A stretch of DNA of 64,000 nucleotides from Ecdyonurus torrentis (GCA_949318235.1 OX439135.1:25204050-25268049); one strand, 5' to 3'. Shown: positions 24,219 through 34,974, numbered from the stretch's first letter. Notes: generated from the letters alone by a model not told the origin. Program-made: numbers and translations.

Positions 24219-24581
24219 TAAACGTTTATTATCTACGATTTTTATACATATATTATCTGTTTCTATTTAGGCGTAAAATAAACGTTTTTTAGGTCTTTTC
24301 TTTTAGACGTATATTAAACTATTCCTTTTACACCAATTTTAAACGTTTATTATCTACGATTTTTATACATATATTATCCGATTCTATTTAGGCGTAAAAT
24401 AAACGTTTATTAGATCTCTTATTTTATACGTATATTAAACTATTCCTTTTACATCAATTTTAAACGTTTATTATCCACAATTTTTATACATATATTTTCC
24501 GATTCTATTTAGGCGTAAAATAAACGTTTATTAGATCTCTTATTTTAGACGTATATTAAACTAGTCCTTTAACACCAATTT
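24219..24581. repeat. Three tandem 121-bp units (subterminal array)
   Basis: Units start at 24219, 24340 and 24461, each beginning TAAACGTTTATTATC and containing CTATTTAGGCGTAAAATAAA and ACGTATATTAAACTA. A fourth partial unit starts at 24582. Units differ by a few substitutions. Confidence 0.92.
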
Positions 24582-24823
24582 TAAACGTTTATTAGGTCCA
24601 TTCTTTTTGACGTATTTTAAACTATGCGAAGTATTCTTCTATTATACGTTTAAAAAATTGTTGTAATCGTCGATTTTTATCCTTCAATATTAAACGTTTA
24701 TTAGAAGTATTTTTTGCTTATTTTGAAGGGGTGATTTATACATTTCCCCTCTAGTGACCATCCCATGTCAAAGTAACTGGAAGTGCATTCTTTAGTGTAA
24801 CTAGCAACATCAATCTCAGGAAG

Positions 24824-25777
24824 ATGTGTGAAAATTACTCGTCGTTGAAGCAAAGTGCACAAACAAACATACTGGTAAGTGGATTTTATTAATCATGTGT
24901 AAATTTTGTACCAAAATATTTATATATAGAATTTTAAAAGTAATAAAATTGAGTAATTAGACTTGCAGAACAAAAAAAAATACAATATGCATGCCATCGA
25001 CATGCACGTTATATTTATAATTTATTTACCATTGCAGTGTGCAGCTCTAAAAAGATTTCTGATTCTTTATTGTATAGAATTAAGGTTTAAAGTGCAGTCG
25101 TCTATTTAAATAATTTGTAATTTTCTGTAATTTCTTATAATTGATTAAATCATTATTGTAAAAATCTTTAAGCTAGGTTATTGTGTAATTTATGAACATA
25201 GCAACTGCGTGCTTTTTCATAGCGTCTGTTGTGTATTATATGTTTTTTAAACGTTTTTTATACCAGTCCATGTTAATCGTTTATTATAGGTTTTTTAGAC
25301 GTATAATATACGTTTTTTGGACTTGTAATATAATTTTTTTTTGTAAATAAAAAAATTTCTAGAATAATTTCAACAATACCAATAAATTTGTTATTCAGTA
25401 CGAAATTAATAAGTTTAGATATTATTAGCTATTTTAACTAATTGTAAGTTTATTTTCTTCAATTTATACTAATTTATTTTCTTTATCTGCAGGTACATCA
25501 TACAAAAAGACTGCCTTCCCGAGCTTGCTATACGACTTGAAGCAGTATTATATCAGCTACTACTACAACGCACTGCGCTGCACTGTGAACATCTAAGATC
25601 TACTGCAGCAATGGCACAACTCACAAGTAGAGCTTCGACAAAATCAACAGTAACTATGAAAATGTCCCCTTGTTTTACACGTAAATTACCCTGTAACGTT
25701 ATTAAATATGTTTTGAGATATATAAAGATGTAAAATTGTTATTTCCTGATTTTAAATGTAATTGTTTGGCTAATAAA
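24824..25777 (+). other. Candidate two-exon transcript inside the element
   Basis: An ATG at 24824 opens a 17-codon exon (MCENYSSLKQSAQTNIL) ending at the strong donor CTG|GTAAGT (24874/24875). A T-rich acceptor ending TTTCTTTATCTGCAG at 25492 leads to 15 more codons (VHHTKRLPSRACYTT) and TGA at 25538-25540. Downstream are AATAAA (25772-25777) and a GT-rich tract, the usual poly-A-site pattern. In another frame exon 2 stays open for about 80 codons (from YIIQKDCLPELAIR to VLRYIKM). No family recognised. Could be a captured host gene fragment or an element-encoded RNA. Confidence 0.35.
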
Positions 25778-26023
25778 CATGTTTGGTGATGCAAAAATTT
25801 GTTTGTTTAATTTGTATACTAGTAAATCTTTTATCTTTTATTATAATTTTTATATTTAGTTATTGTATGTGTTAGATTTTAATTTTTTTACTTGCATATC
25901 AAGTAAAATTTAGTAACAACAACAAGTATAACAACAAGTATAATAAAGGTATAAAAAAGGTATAAAAAACGTTTATAGGAAACGTATAATAAACAACTAA
26001 TAAACCAAAAATATACAGATAAA

Positions 26024-26188
26024 AAACGTCTTTTATGTAGGATATTATACGTTTATTAGAATATCTAATAAACGTTTATAAAACGTTTAGCATAATACTA
26101 GAAATAAACGTCTTTTATTCTGGATATTATACGTTTATTAGAATATATCTATTAAACGTATTTAAAACGTTCAGCAAATACTAATAAT
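26024..26188. repeat. Two tandem about 83-bp units (right subterminal array)
   Basis: Units starting at about 26024 and 26106, each AAACGTCTTTTAT.. ATATTATACGTTTATTAGAA.. AAAACGTT. This matches the left array in motif but not in unit length. Confidence 0.85.
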
Positions 26189-26351
26189 AAACGTAAAATA
26201 TACCTCTTATAGACGTAAAAGTGAGGACATTCGTCGGTTTTTTAAACCAATTATATACCAATTTTTAGAACATTGAAATATTCTAATAATAAACGTTTAT
26301 TAGTCGTTTGGTGCTGTCTGGGGTATAAGCAAATTTATTAAAATAATATCT

Positions 26352-26462
26352 GAAAGGCGTAGAACACCTTGAACAAAAAAGTTGTGTAATATCCTAACAA
26401 ACCTGAAAATCAACGTTGATTGGGCCATAGTCATTGATTTTTAATTTATTTTACAAATTTAT
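26352..26462. mobile_element. MITE family B, copy 1 (half element)
   Basis: Left half only: AAAGGCGTAGAACACCTTGA, CAACGTTGATTGGGCCATAG, TCATTGATTTTTAATTTATT, then cut by the B' element. Confidence 0.8.
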
Positions 26463-26790
26463 TAAAGGACTCCATAGGCCTCAAACAATTGAATAAAAAA
26501 CGTAATGAGATGGGAGCATCATTCATACACATATTATATCCTTCAACCCTTCTGTAGCTTCACAAACTGGGGTTGAAAAACTGTAAAGTAGGCAACTTTA
26601 GGACTTCATGACGTCAACAATTCCGGGTCTACAATAGAAATTGTAGCGCGGGTTGTCTACTTTATAAGTGTTCTTCCCAGTTTGCGAGAGTACTGAAGGG
26701 TTAAGGCACAAAATATGTGTATTTATAATAATCCTATCTCGTGATTTATCATTGAGAGGAAATTTGTTTTTGAGGCCAGGGGCTCTTTAA
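26463..26790. mobile_element. MITE family B' (TTAA-flanked)
   Basis: TTAA at 26463 and 26787; ends AGGACTCCATAGGCCTCAAA and TTGAGGCCAGGGGCTCT form imperfect inverted repeats. The centre has ATGACGTCAACA and GCGCGGGTTGTCTACTTTA, echoing the core of family A. 328 bp including both TTAA. Confidence 0.85.
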
Positions 26791-27202
26791 AATAATATTT
26801 CAAATATTTGCTATAGTGTATAAGTAAAATAATTAACGTGCAGGTTTCGTGGTCACATCAGTATAACTACAAGTAATTAATGTAAAAAATAATTTAATAA
26901 AAATTAACATGAATAATAAATAAATTAGGCTAATTGAGTACTTCACTATAAAATGATACATTTCTCTTTTATGATTTATAGTAATAATAATAAATAATAA
27001 TTTTAAAAAATAACAGGTTTAAGTATTAATTTACATGACGCGCGTCGACGGATACACAAAGTTGGAACAATGTAAACAAGTGGAGTTGTTCATACATGTA
27101 ATTATACAAGTCTGCTAACAAGTAGAGTAATTTAGTGGCAGTACTCTTACCAAAACCTTTGAAAACTTCAGTCAAATAAGAAGTAATTTCAAATGTAACA
27201 TT
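26791..27202. other. AT-rich spacer
   Basis: Small CpG-rich spot ACGCGCGTCGACG near 27037. No gene or repeat supported. Confidence 0.45.
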
Positions 27203-27597
27203 TTAAAGTCGTTATCAACTTACTTTTTTATCATTTAGAATACTAGATTGATAATTACCATACCTTATTATCCATGAATTATACACCAACATGTTGATTT
27301 TGTATTTATTTTCATATTGACTGTTATATCACGTATCTGACGTCACAATGTACCACCGCTAATCACAGTCACTGTTCTGGTCACGTGATAAATTTAAACC
27401 CCTCTCCCAAGTTCTTAACTCCTATCACGGCCACGTCTGTATATTGTGACGTCAGATACGTGATATAACAGTCAAAATGAAAACATGAAAATAGATACAC
27501 AATCAACGTGTTGGTGTCTAATTCATGGATAATAAGGTATGGTAATTATCAATCTAGTATTCTAAATGATAAAAAAGTAAGTTGACAAGGGATTTAA
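27203..27597. mobile_element. Palindromic MITE family C, copy 2
   Basis: TTAA at 27203 and 27594. Arms of about 170 bp mirror each other: TTAGAATACTAGATTGATAATT against AATTATCAATCTAGTATTCTAA, and GACGTCACAATGTAC against GTGACGTCAGATACGTG. The centre has TCACGTGATAAATTTAA (E-box CACGTG). Confidence 0.9.
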
Positions 27598-27600
27598 CAA

Positions 27601-28038
27601 TGGACCGCTTGCAATGAAATGTTTTTAATTGTTGCAATGTGTAAGTGAAAACGATTTTTCAAGAAGAATATTTAACTTTATTTTTAAGGTATAGACCAGA
27701 GAAAAACATAAGCATTTATATCACAAAACACTTGATGGGATTTACATAAATAACTTTAGTTTGTCTCAAAACCCAACTGTAGCCCCGTAGCAGTGATCAG
27801 AAATTTTGATTTATGCAACCCGCACAACATTTTCATACTAATTTTTTCATATTTCTGACGTCAAAAACAAAGTCAAGCAAATTGCATACTTTACACGCTC
27901 TCTCGTGGGGCTACATTAACATTCTGGTAAAAATTGTCAACAGTTTTGAAGATCACATTTCGTGTTTATTCATTAAAAAGCACATTTTGTTTTATGTGGT
28001 CTAAGGTTTTAAATCGATCGTTCATTGCAAGTGATCCA
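27601..28038. mobile_element. MITE family H, copy 2, split by a family A insertion
   Basis: Ends TGGACCGCTTGCAATGAAAT and TTCATTGCAAGTGATCCA. The uninterrupted homologue at 41873-41990 lacks the 27684-28012 insertion, so that copy is the empty site. Confidence 0.88.
27684..28012. mobile_element. MITE family A, copy 4, nested in family H
   Basis: TTAA at 27684-27687 and 28009-28012. Inner ends GGTATAGACCAGAGAAAA and TTTTATGTGGTCTAAGG. TTTCTGACGTCAAAAACA inside. The duplicated TTAA compared with the single one in the empty site supports a 4-bp TTAA target duplication. Confidence 0.92.
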
Positions 28039-28267
28039 TTAAAAAAATTATTAAAAATTCTTATATGAAGTGAGAGTACTTGGTTACTTTCTAGGGACTT
28101 TAATGTTATTTAATGCTGACATATGGTGCCATGCAATCATCCTATACTGTATATACGAAAGAGGTTAATTATTACATTTTAATATTACGATATAAAATTG
28201 TATGCACATTAAATCTTACTACGCGAACAAATCTAATTAGCTATATCACCTATTAGACGCCTGGTTT

Positions 28268-28607
28268 GTAAGCCATAGACCACATAAAACAACATGATTT
28301 TTAAATAAATTAACAGGAAATGTGATCTTCAAAACTGATGACAATTTTTACCAAAATTTTAATGTAGCCCCACGAGAGAGCGTAAAAATACTATAAAGTA
28401 TGCAATTTAAGTGACTATTCATGTTTATGACGTCAGAAACATGCAAAATTAGTATGAAAATGTTGTGCGGGTTGTATAAATCGAATTTTCTGATCACTGC
28501 TACGGAGCTACAGTTGGGTTTTGAGACAAACTAATGTTATTTATGTAAGTCCCATCAAGTGTTTTGTGATATAAATGCTTATGTTTTTCTCTGGTCTATT
28601 ACTTTAA
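28268..28607. mobile_element. MITE family A, copy 5
   Basis: GCCATAGACCACATAAAAC at the left, CTCTGGTCTATTACTTTAA at the right. Contains TGACGTCAGAAACATGC and TTGTGCGGGTTGTATAA. Confidence 0.9.
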
Positions 28608-28979
28608 TATGTTATATATTAATACGCTTGTCAGCCATACTGATGACTATAAATATTGACAATAAATCTCACCTGGACGTTTATTGTTATTACCAGTTCT
28701 TTACGACACCTCGCATTTATTTTTTATTAAAAGCAAATAATTATTGTAAATTAAATTGTCATACTGGGACTTTTATAATCAATTAAATTTGTAGCCAATA
28801 ATAAATCACACCTGTATGGCTTGATACACTTAAAAAACAAATTGGTAGCGAGTATACGTAGAAGTTCAAAACTGCGGTACTCATGCACGCACTCACAAAA
28901 AAGTGTATTACTTCATGTTACGAGTACTAACTTATTTAAGATAAACACTTTTGAGTTATTATGGGCAGCTAAAATTTTA
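28608..28979. other. AT-rich spacer between two family A copies
   Basis: No gene or repeat supported. Confidence 0.45.
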
Positions 28980-29131
28980 CATTTTAGCAAATTATTAACA
29001 ATGGCTATACTTGACTCAAAAACCCTCAGCCGATTTATCGTTTTACCACTAATGTATCGCCAATTTCCCGCGCGCATTTCAAAACGCAGCGGCTGGTTGA
29101 TACCGTCCGTAAAAGGTCGAACGTAAAAGGT
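28980..29131 (+). promoter_or_regulatory. CpG-containing promoter-like patch with an E2F-type site and donor
   Basis: Contains TTTCCCGC (29064-29071, E2F consensus) inside CAATTTCCCGCGCGC, and CGCAGCGGCTGG. It ends in the good splice donor AAAAG|GTAAGT at 29129/29130. This could be a promoter and non-coding first exon. No downstream exon found. Weak. Confidence 0.25.
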
Positions 29132-29435
29132 AAGTCATGCTTTTTAGGCGAGTATATTATAACTTAACTTAAAATAGACTAAAATAACTGAAAACAACTT
29201 AAAATAGCTATTATTAATAATTTGCTAAAATGCATTTTAGGATGAAAGAAATTGATAAAGAATTTTGAGAGCATTCGCTATAAATTTTAGGGAGTACTAC
29301 TATATAAATGGAACTCACCATACTTAAATTGACACCATTCTATACCATTTTTAATATTTAGCGAAAATAATACAGACGTGTTTACGACATATCGCATAGG
29401 TAATCTAGTGACTTTTGTAAATTGAGAGCACACGG

Positions 29436-29779
29436 TTAAAGGAATAGACCAGAGAAAAACATAAGCATTTATATCACAAAACACTTGATGGGACTTACAT
29501 AAATAACTTTAGTTTGTCTTAAAACCCAACTGTAGCTTCGTAGCAGTGATCAGAAATTTATATTTATGCAACCCGCACAACATTTTCATGATACTAATTT
29601 TTGCATGTTTCTGACGTCATAAACATGAATAGTAACGCAAATTAAATATTTTACAGTTTTTTTCATGCTCTCTCGTGGGGCTACATTATTCTGGTAAAAA
29701 TTGTCTTCAGTTTTGAAGATCCCATTTCGTGTTTCATCATTAAAAAGCATGTGTTATTTTATGTGGTCTATGGTTTTAA
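29436..29779. mobile_element. MITE family A, copy 6
   Basis: TTAA at 29436 and 29776. AGGAATAGACCAGAGAAAA at the left and TTTATGTGGTCTATGG at the right; TTTCTGACGTCATAAACATG in the middle. Confidence 0.93.
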
Positions 29780-29924
29780 GGATAGTACGGTAAGTATATC
29801 TGTTTTTCAAGTGTATGGTTTTGTTAGAAATGCATCAACGTGTGCAGTAAAATGACAAGAAATGACAAACTTCCAAGGTTTTTTCATACAGCCAATCACA
29901 AACATTAAAAAAGAAATGTAAGTA

Positions 29925-30242
29925 TTAAAGGCGTAAAACACATTAAACAAAAAACTTGCCTAAAATCCTAACATAGCTTAATATCAACGTTGATTTGGCC
30001 GGAGTCATTGATTTCTAATTTATTTTACATTCACAAAATGCCAGCTGCGGGTTTGTGACGTCATAGGTTGCTTGTTTCCACGCGCGTGTGGACTAGTGAG
30101 CTGTGACGTCATAAACATGCATCTGACATTTTGTAAATGGAAAATGAATTAGAAATCAATGACTCTGGCCAAATTAACATTGATATTTAGGTATGTTAGG
30201 ATATAAGACATGTTTTTTGTTCAATGTGTTCTACGCCTTTAT
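29925..30242. mobile_element. MITE family B, copy 2 (palindromic, complete)
   Basis: TTAA at 29925; the right end is TTCTACGCCTTTA (target mutated). The arms AAAGGCGTAAAACACATT.. CAACGTTGATTTGGCC and the complement GGCCAAATTAACATTGAT.. GTGTTCTACGCCTTT extend about 130 bp each. Two CRE octamers (TGTGACGTCAT) flank a GC-rich centre CCACGCGCGTGTGG. Confidence 0.9.
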
Positions 30243-30886
30243 TTTACTTTACAAAAATATTCATAAAAATTGCATAGCATGGTCAGGCAAGAAAATAAAA
30301 TCATGTTCGTATCCTTATTGTCTTAAAAAATATCTCTAATTGATGAATAAAAAGAAAATAGAAAGGAATTGTCTTCACTTTATACGAGAAAAACAATATA
30401 AACAATCATTTATTATAGAAATAAAATCGACATCATTATAGATCAATTGAAAACGGAAATGTATACTATAAATTTTACCCAATTAAAAATAATAAAAAAA
30501 AAAAAATACAAAATTATATCATTGATTCAAGATTATGTAAGTTTGTGTACAAAAATATAAAAAGTATAAACATGAATTAGTAGATCACGTGTTCAACTCT
30601 GAGAAGTAAAAATAAAAAAAGATTCTGATCTTTCTTTTTAAGAGAAAATCACGAAGAAAAAAAAAAAGTATCAGGAAGAATAAAGTTGTTTATTTTTTTA
30701 ACTAAATAACGATTGTTCTTTCATAGATTGTGGAGTTATCCAACTATGGAGATAGAAATTTTTTTTTGTTATATAATGGTATATTTTTATCAAACATATC
30801 AACAAAGTTTTTATTGTTTTTTATAACTAGACTGTCACTATGATTGCAGATTGAGAATGTAGTTTTGCAAAATCATGGATGACATT
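30243..30886. other. AT-rich intergenic stretch
   Basis: Nothing recognisable. Confidence 0.5.
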
Positions 30887-31056
30887 GGTAAAAATCTCTC
30901 TCTCTCTCTCTCTCTGTCTCTCTGTCTCTCTTTCTCTCTCTCTCTCTCTCTCTGTCTCTCTTTCTGCTTTCCTGTGAGTGATATGATGAATTAAAAATCA
31001 AAAGACAAAAAGGTAGAGAAACATCATTGGTAAAAGATCTCTCTCCCCCTCTTCCC

Positions 31057-31091
<35 letters not shown>

Positions 31092-31151
31092 CCTTTTTGT
31101 CTTTTCATTTTTAGCTACTTTGATATTAGAGCATAATATCAAGTCACAGGA

Positions 31152-31214
<63 letters not shown>
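30887..31214. repeat. Inverted duplication around CT/AG microsatellites
   Basis: (CT)n at 30895-30966 and 31041-31092, a C run at about 31054-31066, and (AG)n at 31155-31214. The unique text between them recurs in inverted orientation: TTTCCTGTGA.. CAAAAGACAAAAAGG (30968-31015) against CCTTTTTGTCTTTTCATTTT.. TCACAGGAAACGAGAG (31091-31160). Confidence 0.8.
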
Positions 31215-31216
<2 letters not shown>

Positions 31217-32014
31217 ATAAATTATATATATTTCAATTTAAATGTTTGGTACAATTAATATGGTACATTTCAATGTTATCTTATCAAGGTTAACCTTAGA
31301 AAATAACATAATTATAAATTTTTTTGTTAAAATGTTTTGGAAAGCTGTGTTAACAAGCTAGTAAAGTACTTATGATCCATTATTTAAATATTGATATAAA
31401 AATGATTTACTCTGCCAAATTCAGTGCATTATATTTATTTATTATTATTATTTTTTTTTTTTTAAAGAAAGAAATACTTGAAAAATTATTCCAGAGTTGG
31501 AACACTCTCGTTCTATGAAAAGCATGAAGATTGAAAATAATAATATTAAAGTATGCAAAAAAATTTAACTAATCAACAAAAAGCGACTCCAACAATAAAT
31601 TTTAACATTTGTAAAACAGAAAATGCACGCATGCATGAAAGAAATGCAAAAATAATTTTGCACTTTGACTTAACTTTCACTCACGTCGTTCGCCACTTTA
31701 TCACTTCAAACAAACATAAAAATAAAAGTTTTTTTTTTTGTAATGTTTGTTTACATGCAGGCAAATTTGTTCCAAATATAATATTCTTCAACCAAAGCGA
31801 ATGAGAAATTTTAACATTTATTTCTTTTTTAATGTGACTTTTAGATTTAATAAGTCATGATATTCAATAATGATATACTTCACTTAAATGTTTTGTAATT
31901 ATATTTAGAGTCTGTAGTGAGCACGTTATGTATTAAAACTCCATGCTAATTAATAATTAAGATGCAAGGTGAGATACTGCGCTAGAAAATTAAATGCAAA
32001 TACACCAGTTTTAA
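31215..32014. other. AT-rich intergenic stretch
   Basis: An open frame of 83 codons at 31553-31804 has no recognisable similarity or splice context and is not called. Nothing else. Confidence 0.45.
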
Positions 32015-32243
32015 TAAGGGAAACATCATTTCTCCTAATTTTTTCAAATGAAAAGTTTATTTCAACTGTACAATTTTTTTTTTCATATTCTTCGAGCTTA
32101 TTAGGAGCTAGAAATAAGGCTTTGATTGAGCTTTGAAGCTTCTTTTGCTATTAAAAAAATAAAAATGACTTTTTTCCTATGCTGGCCTATGTATTCATAA
32201 CCAGCAAAATGGCGGCTCTTAAATATGAGTGCAACCGATCTAT
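32015..32243. mobile_element. MITE family J, copy 2 (partial)
   Basis: AAGGGAAACATCATTTCTCC, CTTATTAGGAGCTAGAAAT and GAGTGCAACCGATCTATA. It carries a perfect YY1-type site AAAATGGCGGC (32206-32216). Confidence 0.85.
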
Positions 32244-32310
32244 AAATTTAAAAAATGTTATGATAAAAACGTTATTTATTTCGTATTTTTTTACAGAACT
32301 TCAATTTTTC

Positions 32311-32940
32311 TTAAAGGCATAATGCACTTTTTTAAACATCCTTTAGAATACTAGGTTAATAATTTACATACCTTATTATGGCAGAATTAGACATGAACGC
32401 GTTGATTTTGTATATATTTTCATTTATTTTCCATTTGACGGTTGAAATAAAACTTATCTGACGTCACACTGTACTGATGGGGCTGCGAAGTGGTGGGGTG
32501 TTTTGAATTTATCACGTGACCAAAGAACTTGACTGCTGCTTGACTGTGATTGGCTGATAAGATGGGCAGGGGGGAACACCGGGAAAAAGTTAGGTACTTC
32601 CCCAAACTATAAAACACTTTGCGCGCAAACTCGGAAGTATAAAGTTTAGGGAAGTACCAAACTTTTTCCCGGCGTTCCCCCCTGCCCATCTTATCAGCCA
32701 ATCACAGTCAAGCAGCAGTCAAGTTCTTTGGTCACGTGATAAATTCAAAACACCCCACCACTTCGCAGCCCCATCAGTACAGTGTGACGTCAGATAAGTT
32801 TTATTTCAACCGTCAAATGGAAAATAAATGAAAATAAATACAAAATCATCGCGTTCATGTCTAATTCGGCCATAATAAGGTATGTAAATTATTAACCTAG
32901 CATTCTAAAGGATGTTTAAAAAAGTGCATTAGGCCTTTAA
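32311..32940. mobile_element. Palindromic MITE family C, copy 1 (630 bp)
   Basis: TTAA at 32311 and 32937. Two about 300-bp arms are near-perfect inverted repeats (AGGCATAATGCACTTTTTTA against TAAAAAAGTGCATTAGGCCT). Both arms contain TGACGTCA (32458, 32783), TCACGTGA and CCCTGCCCATCTTATCAGCC. The axis lies near 32625 (CACTTTGCGCGCAAA). Confidence 0.95.
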
Positions 32941-33453
32941 TTATTATTATTTTTTATTATTATTATTTTTATTTTTTTAAGAAAAAAGAAAAAGCAGTAC
33001 ATTTTTTAAAGTACTTTTAAAAGGTGATATTTTACAAATTCTATTGACTTATGATACAGCGAACATGATACAAGCATTGGCAAGGCATGCCATTTGTATC
33101 GCCCACTGTCGTAACTTTTAAAAATAATTAGAAATATTATTAAGAAATAAGACATTTTATTGACCCAGACAGTTTGAAGTAACATTTTCACTGCTCCAAA
33201 TAATCTAAAATGAAAAAATAAATAAATAAGTTTAAAAAAAAAATCCAATAAATAAAAAGTTTATACGCTTTTAGATTTTTTTTTTTTTTTTTTTTTTTTT
33301 TAAGAACCAGGATTTAATTGTGACATTAAATTGTTAATTTAATGGATGTTATGGGTGAGGCGCGCGAGACGAGCTATTAGAAGGACCCCGTTTAGTATTG
33401 CGGGACTATGTTTGTAGCAATATTTGCGAAAATGCTAAGAAAAAAGTTTAGGG

Positions 33454-33485
<32 letters not shown>

Positions 33486-34576
33486 AATATTAGAAAATTT
33501 TAAGAAAATTTCATTACTAATTCAAATAATAAAATAAATTTTATATTTGAGAAAATATTTCAATTTCAGTTTCAGTTTCTTTATTGATGATAATACCAAT
33601 TGGTACATACTGTATATATTACAAAAATATCTATATATACAGGAATACAATGTACTTCATAATAGTTTCAGTCATCATAAATATTATTAGGAATATATTA
33701 TTAAAATATTTAATAAAAATCTATTTTAAAATAATTTAAATAGAATCAGACTGGAAAGGGGAAATGCCGAGGTAAATTATTCTGCATTTATGTCATTATA
33801 TTAAAAATATTGCTGAAATAAATCACCATAAATAATTATATAAAATGTGGTAGCATAATTATTACATATTTATTCTGGTCTATGAAATACGTAGTTAATG
33901 TTTATGCCATAGATACATAAAAATAGATAAATTACTGTATCACCACGTATACTTAAACTTTTTACTTTTAAACTTACACTTTTTACTTTTTTACATTTAC
34001 AATTCGTACTTTCTCCATGCTTCAAAAACTCACGTTATTTTTTTGTGTATAAATATACTTCAAATTTTTATAAGATAGAGTAATTAAATTCATTGTGATT
34101 GTTAAAGTGAGTGTAAAAATGGGAATTAAACTGAAAAAAAATTGTATCAATCATGTTTTTAAATAAAGTAATAGTTTTTTTTTTAAATGTCAGAAAGTAC
34201 AGGTGGAAAGTACTTTTGTATTTTATTTTTTTACAAATAAAATATTTCTCACAACCCAATCTAAGTTTCGGATAATGTTTTTTTTTACATTTAATAAACT
34301 TTTTATTGAAATTACAAGCGCAATATATTTAACAAGCTACTAAAAATGTAACATTTTCTATAATTATTTTTTATTTAGAAGTAAAAAAATGTTTTGAAAC
34401 AATGTTGTACATAATATTTATGTTATTGTTGTTACTTACATACAATATTGAAACATGTTCTCACTGCACTTTGTGCTGTAATTTATATATTTATACTTTA
34501 TAATGCTTGTTATTGTCATTTATATAATATGAACTATGGGTCAAGAAAATACAATTGAATAAAAGTTATTTCTTAC
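32941..34576. other. AT-rich intergenic stretch
   Basis: T/A tracts at 33277-33301 and 33453-33483, and a small GC-rich patch GAGGCGCGCGAGACGAGC near 33357. TTTCAGTTTCAGTTTC at about 33563-33580. No gene or assigned repeat. Confidence 0.5.
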
Positions 34577-34974
34577 TATAGGCTCTATGCGGATGACGTC
34601 ATACTCATACTGAATGCGCTTCGATGACATTCAATTTCAAAATTTCTTTATTCATTTCTTTCATCCTATAGGGTGTATGCATTTATGTTAAAGTCGACGC
34701 CATGTTGGATAACTCAATAACATGGGTGGCATAGGAAAAAAATTCTTTTTGCCAGTTTAAAGCCACTATGGAATATTTTTGAGAACATTGATGCTGTAAA
34801 TATGTTGAATTAGTATCTCAAATATGTGAGAAAAATAACAATAACAAAAAATTTAACTGTTTTCTCAAAGAAAATTGGCTTAAATGAAGTTTGTTCTATG
34901 ATGAGCAATGTTATTCACTACTCCAGTATGGCCTCCAAGCGCAATAAATATGACGTCATCCGCATAAAATCTAT
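34577..34974. mobile_element. MITE family D, one terminal fragment plus one full copy
   Basis: Fragment 34577-34640 (TATAGGCTCTATGCGGATGA). The full copy at 34667-34974 starts TATAGGGTGTATGCATTTAT and ends ATGACGTCATCCGCATAAAA. Full D landmarks between them. Confidence 0.9.

Larger units (their letters stand above)
23669..26322. mobile_element. Large non-autonomous element with CCCAGACAGCA ends and AAACGTTTATTA arrays
   Basis: Short terminal inverted repeats CCCAGACAGCA (23669-23679) and TGCTGTCTGGG (26312-26322). Inside both ends are dense arrays of the palindromic AAACGTTTATTA motif, including three 121-bp tandem units on the left and two about 83-bp units on the right. The centre (about 24740-25800) lacks the motif and contains a candidate spliced transcript. 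A LINE 3' fragment is inserted near the left end. No transposase recognised. A convincing target duplication was not found, so the superfamily is open. Confidence 0.7.

Noticed and set aside
24219..24581. CRISPR-like or satellite array
   Set aside because: The tandem 121-bp units have no repeat-spacer alternation, sit inside a transposon end, and the genome is eukaryotic.
28821..29126. 101-codon open frame
   Set aside because: No recognisable similarity, composition like chance, and overlaps a promoter-like patch; kept only as a weak regulatory candidate.
32420..32701. 93-codon open frame on the minus strand
   Set aside because: It lies in one arm of the family C palindrome; the mirrored arm has no matching frame, so it is a by-product.
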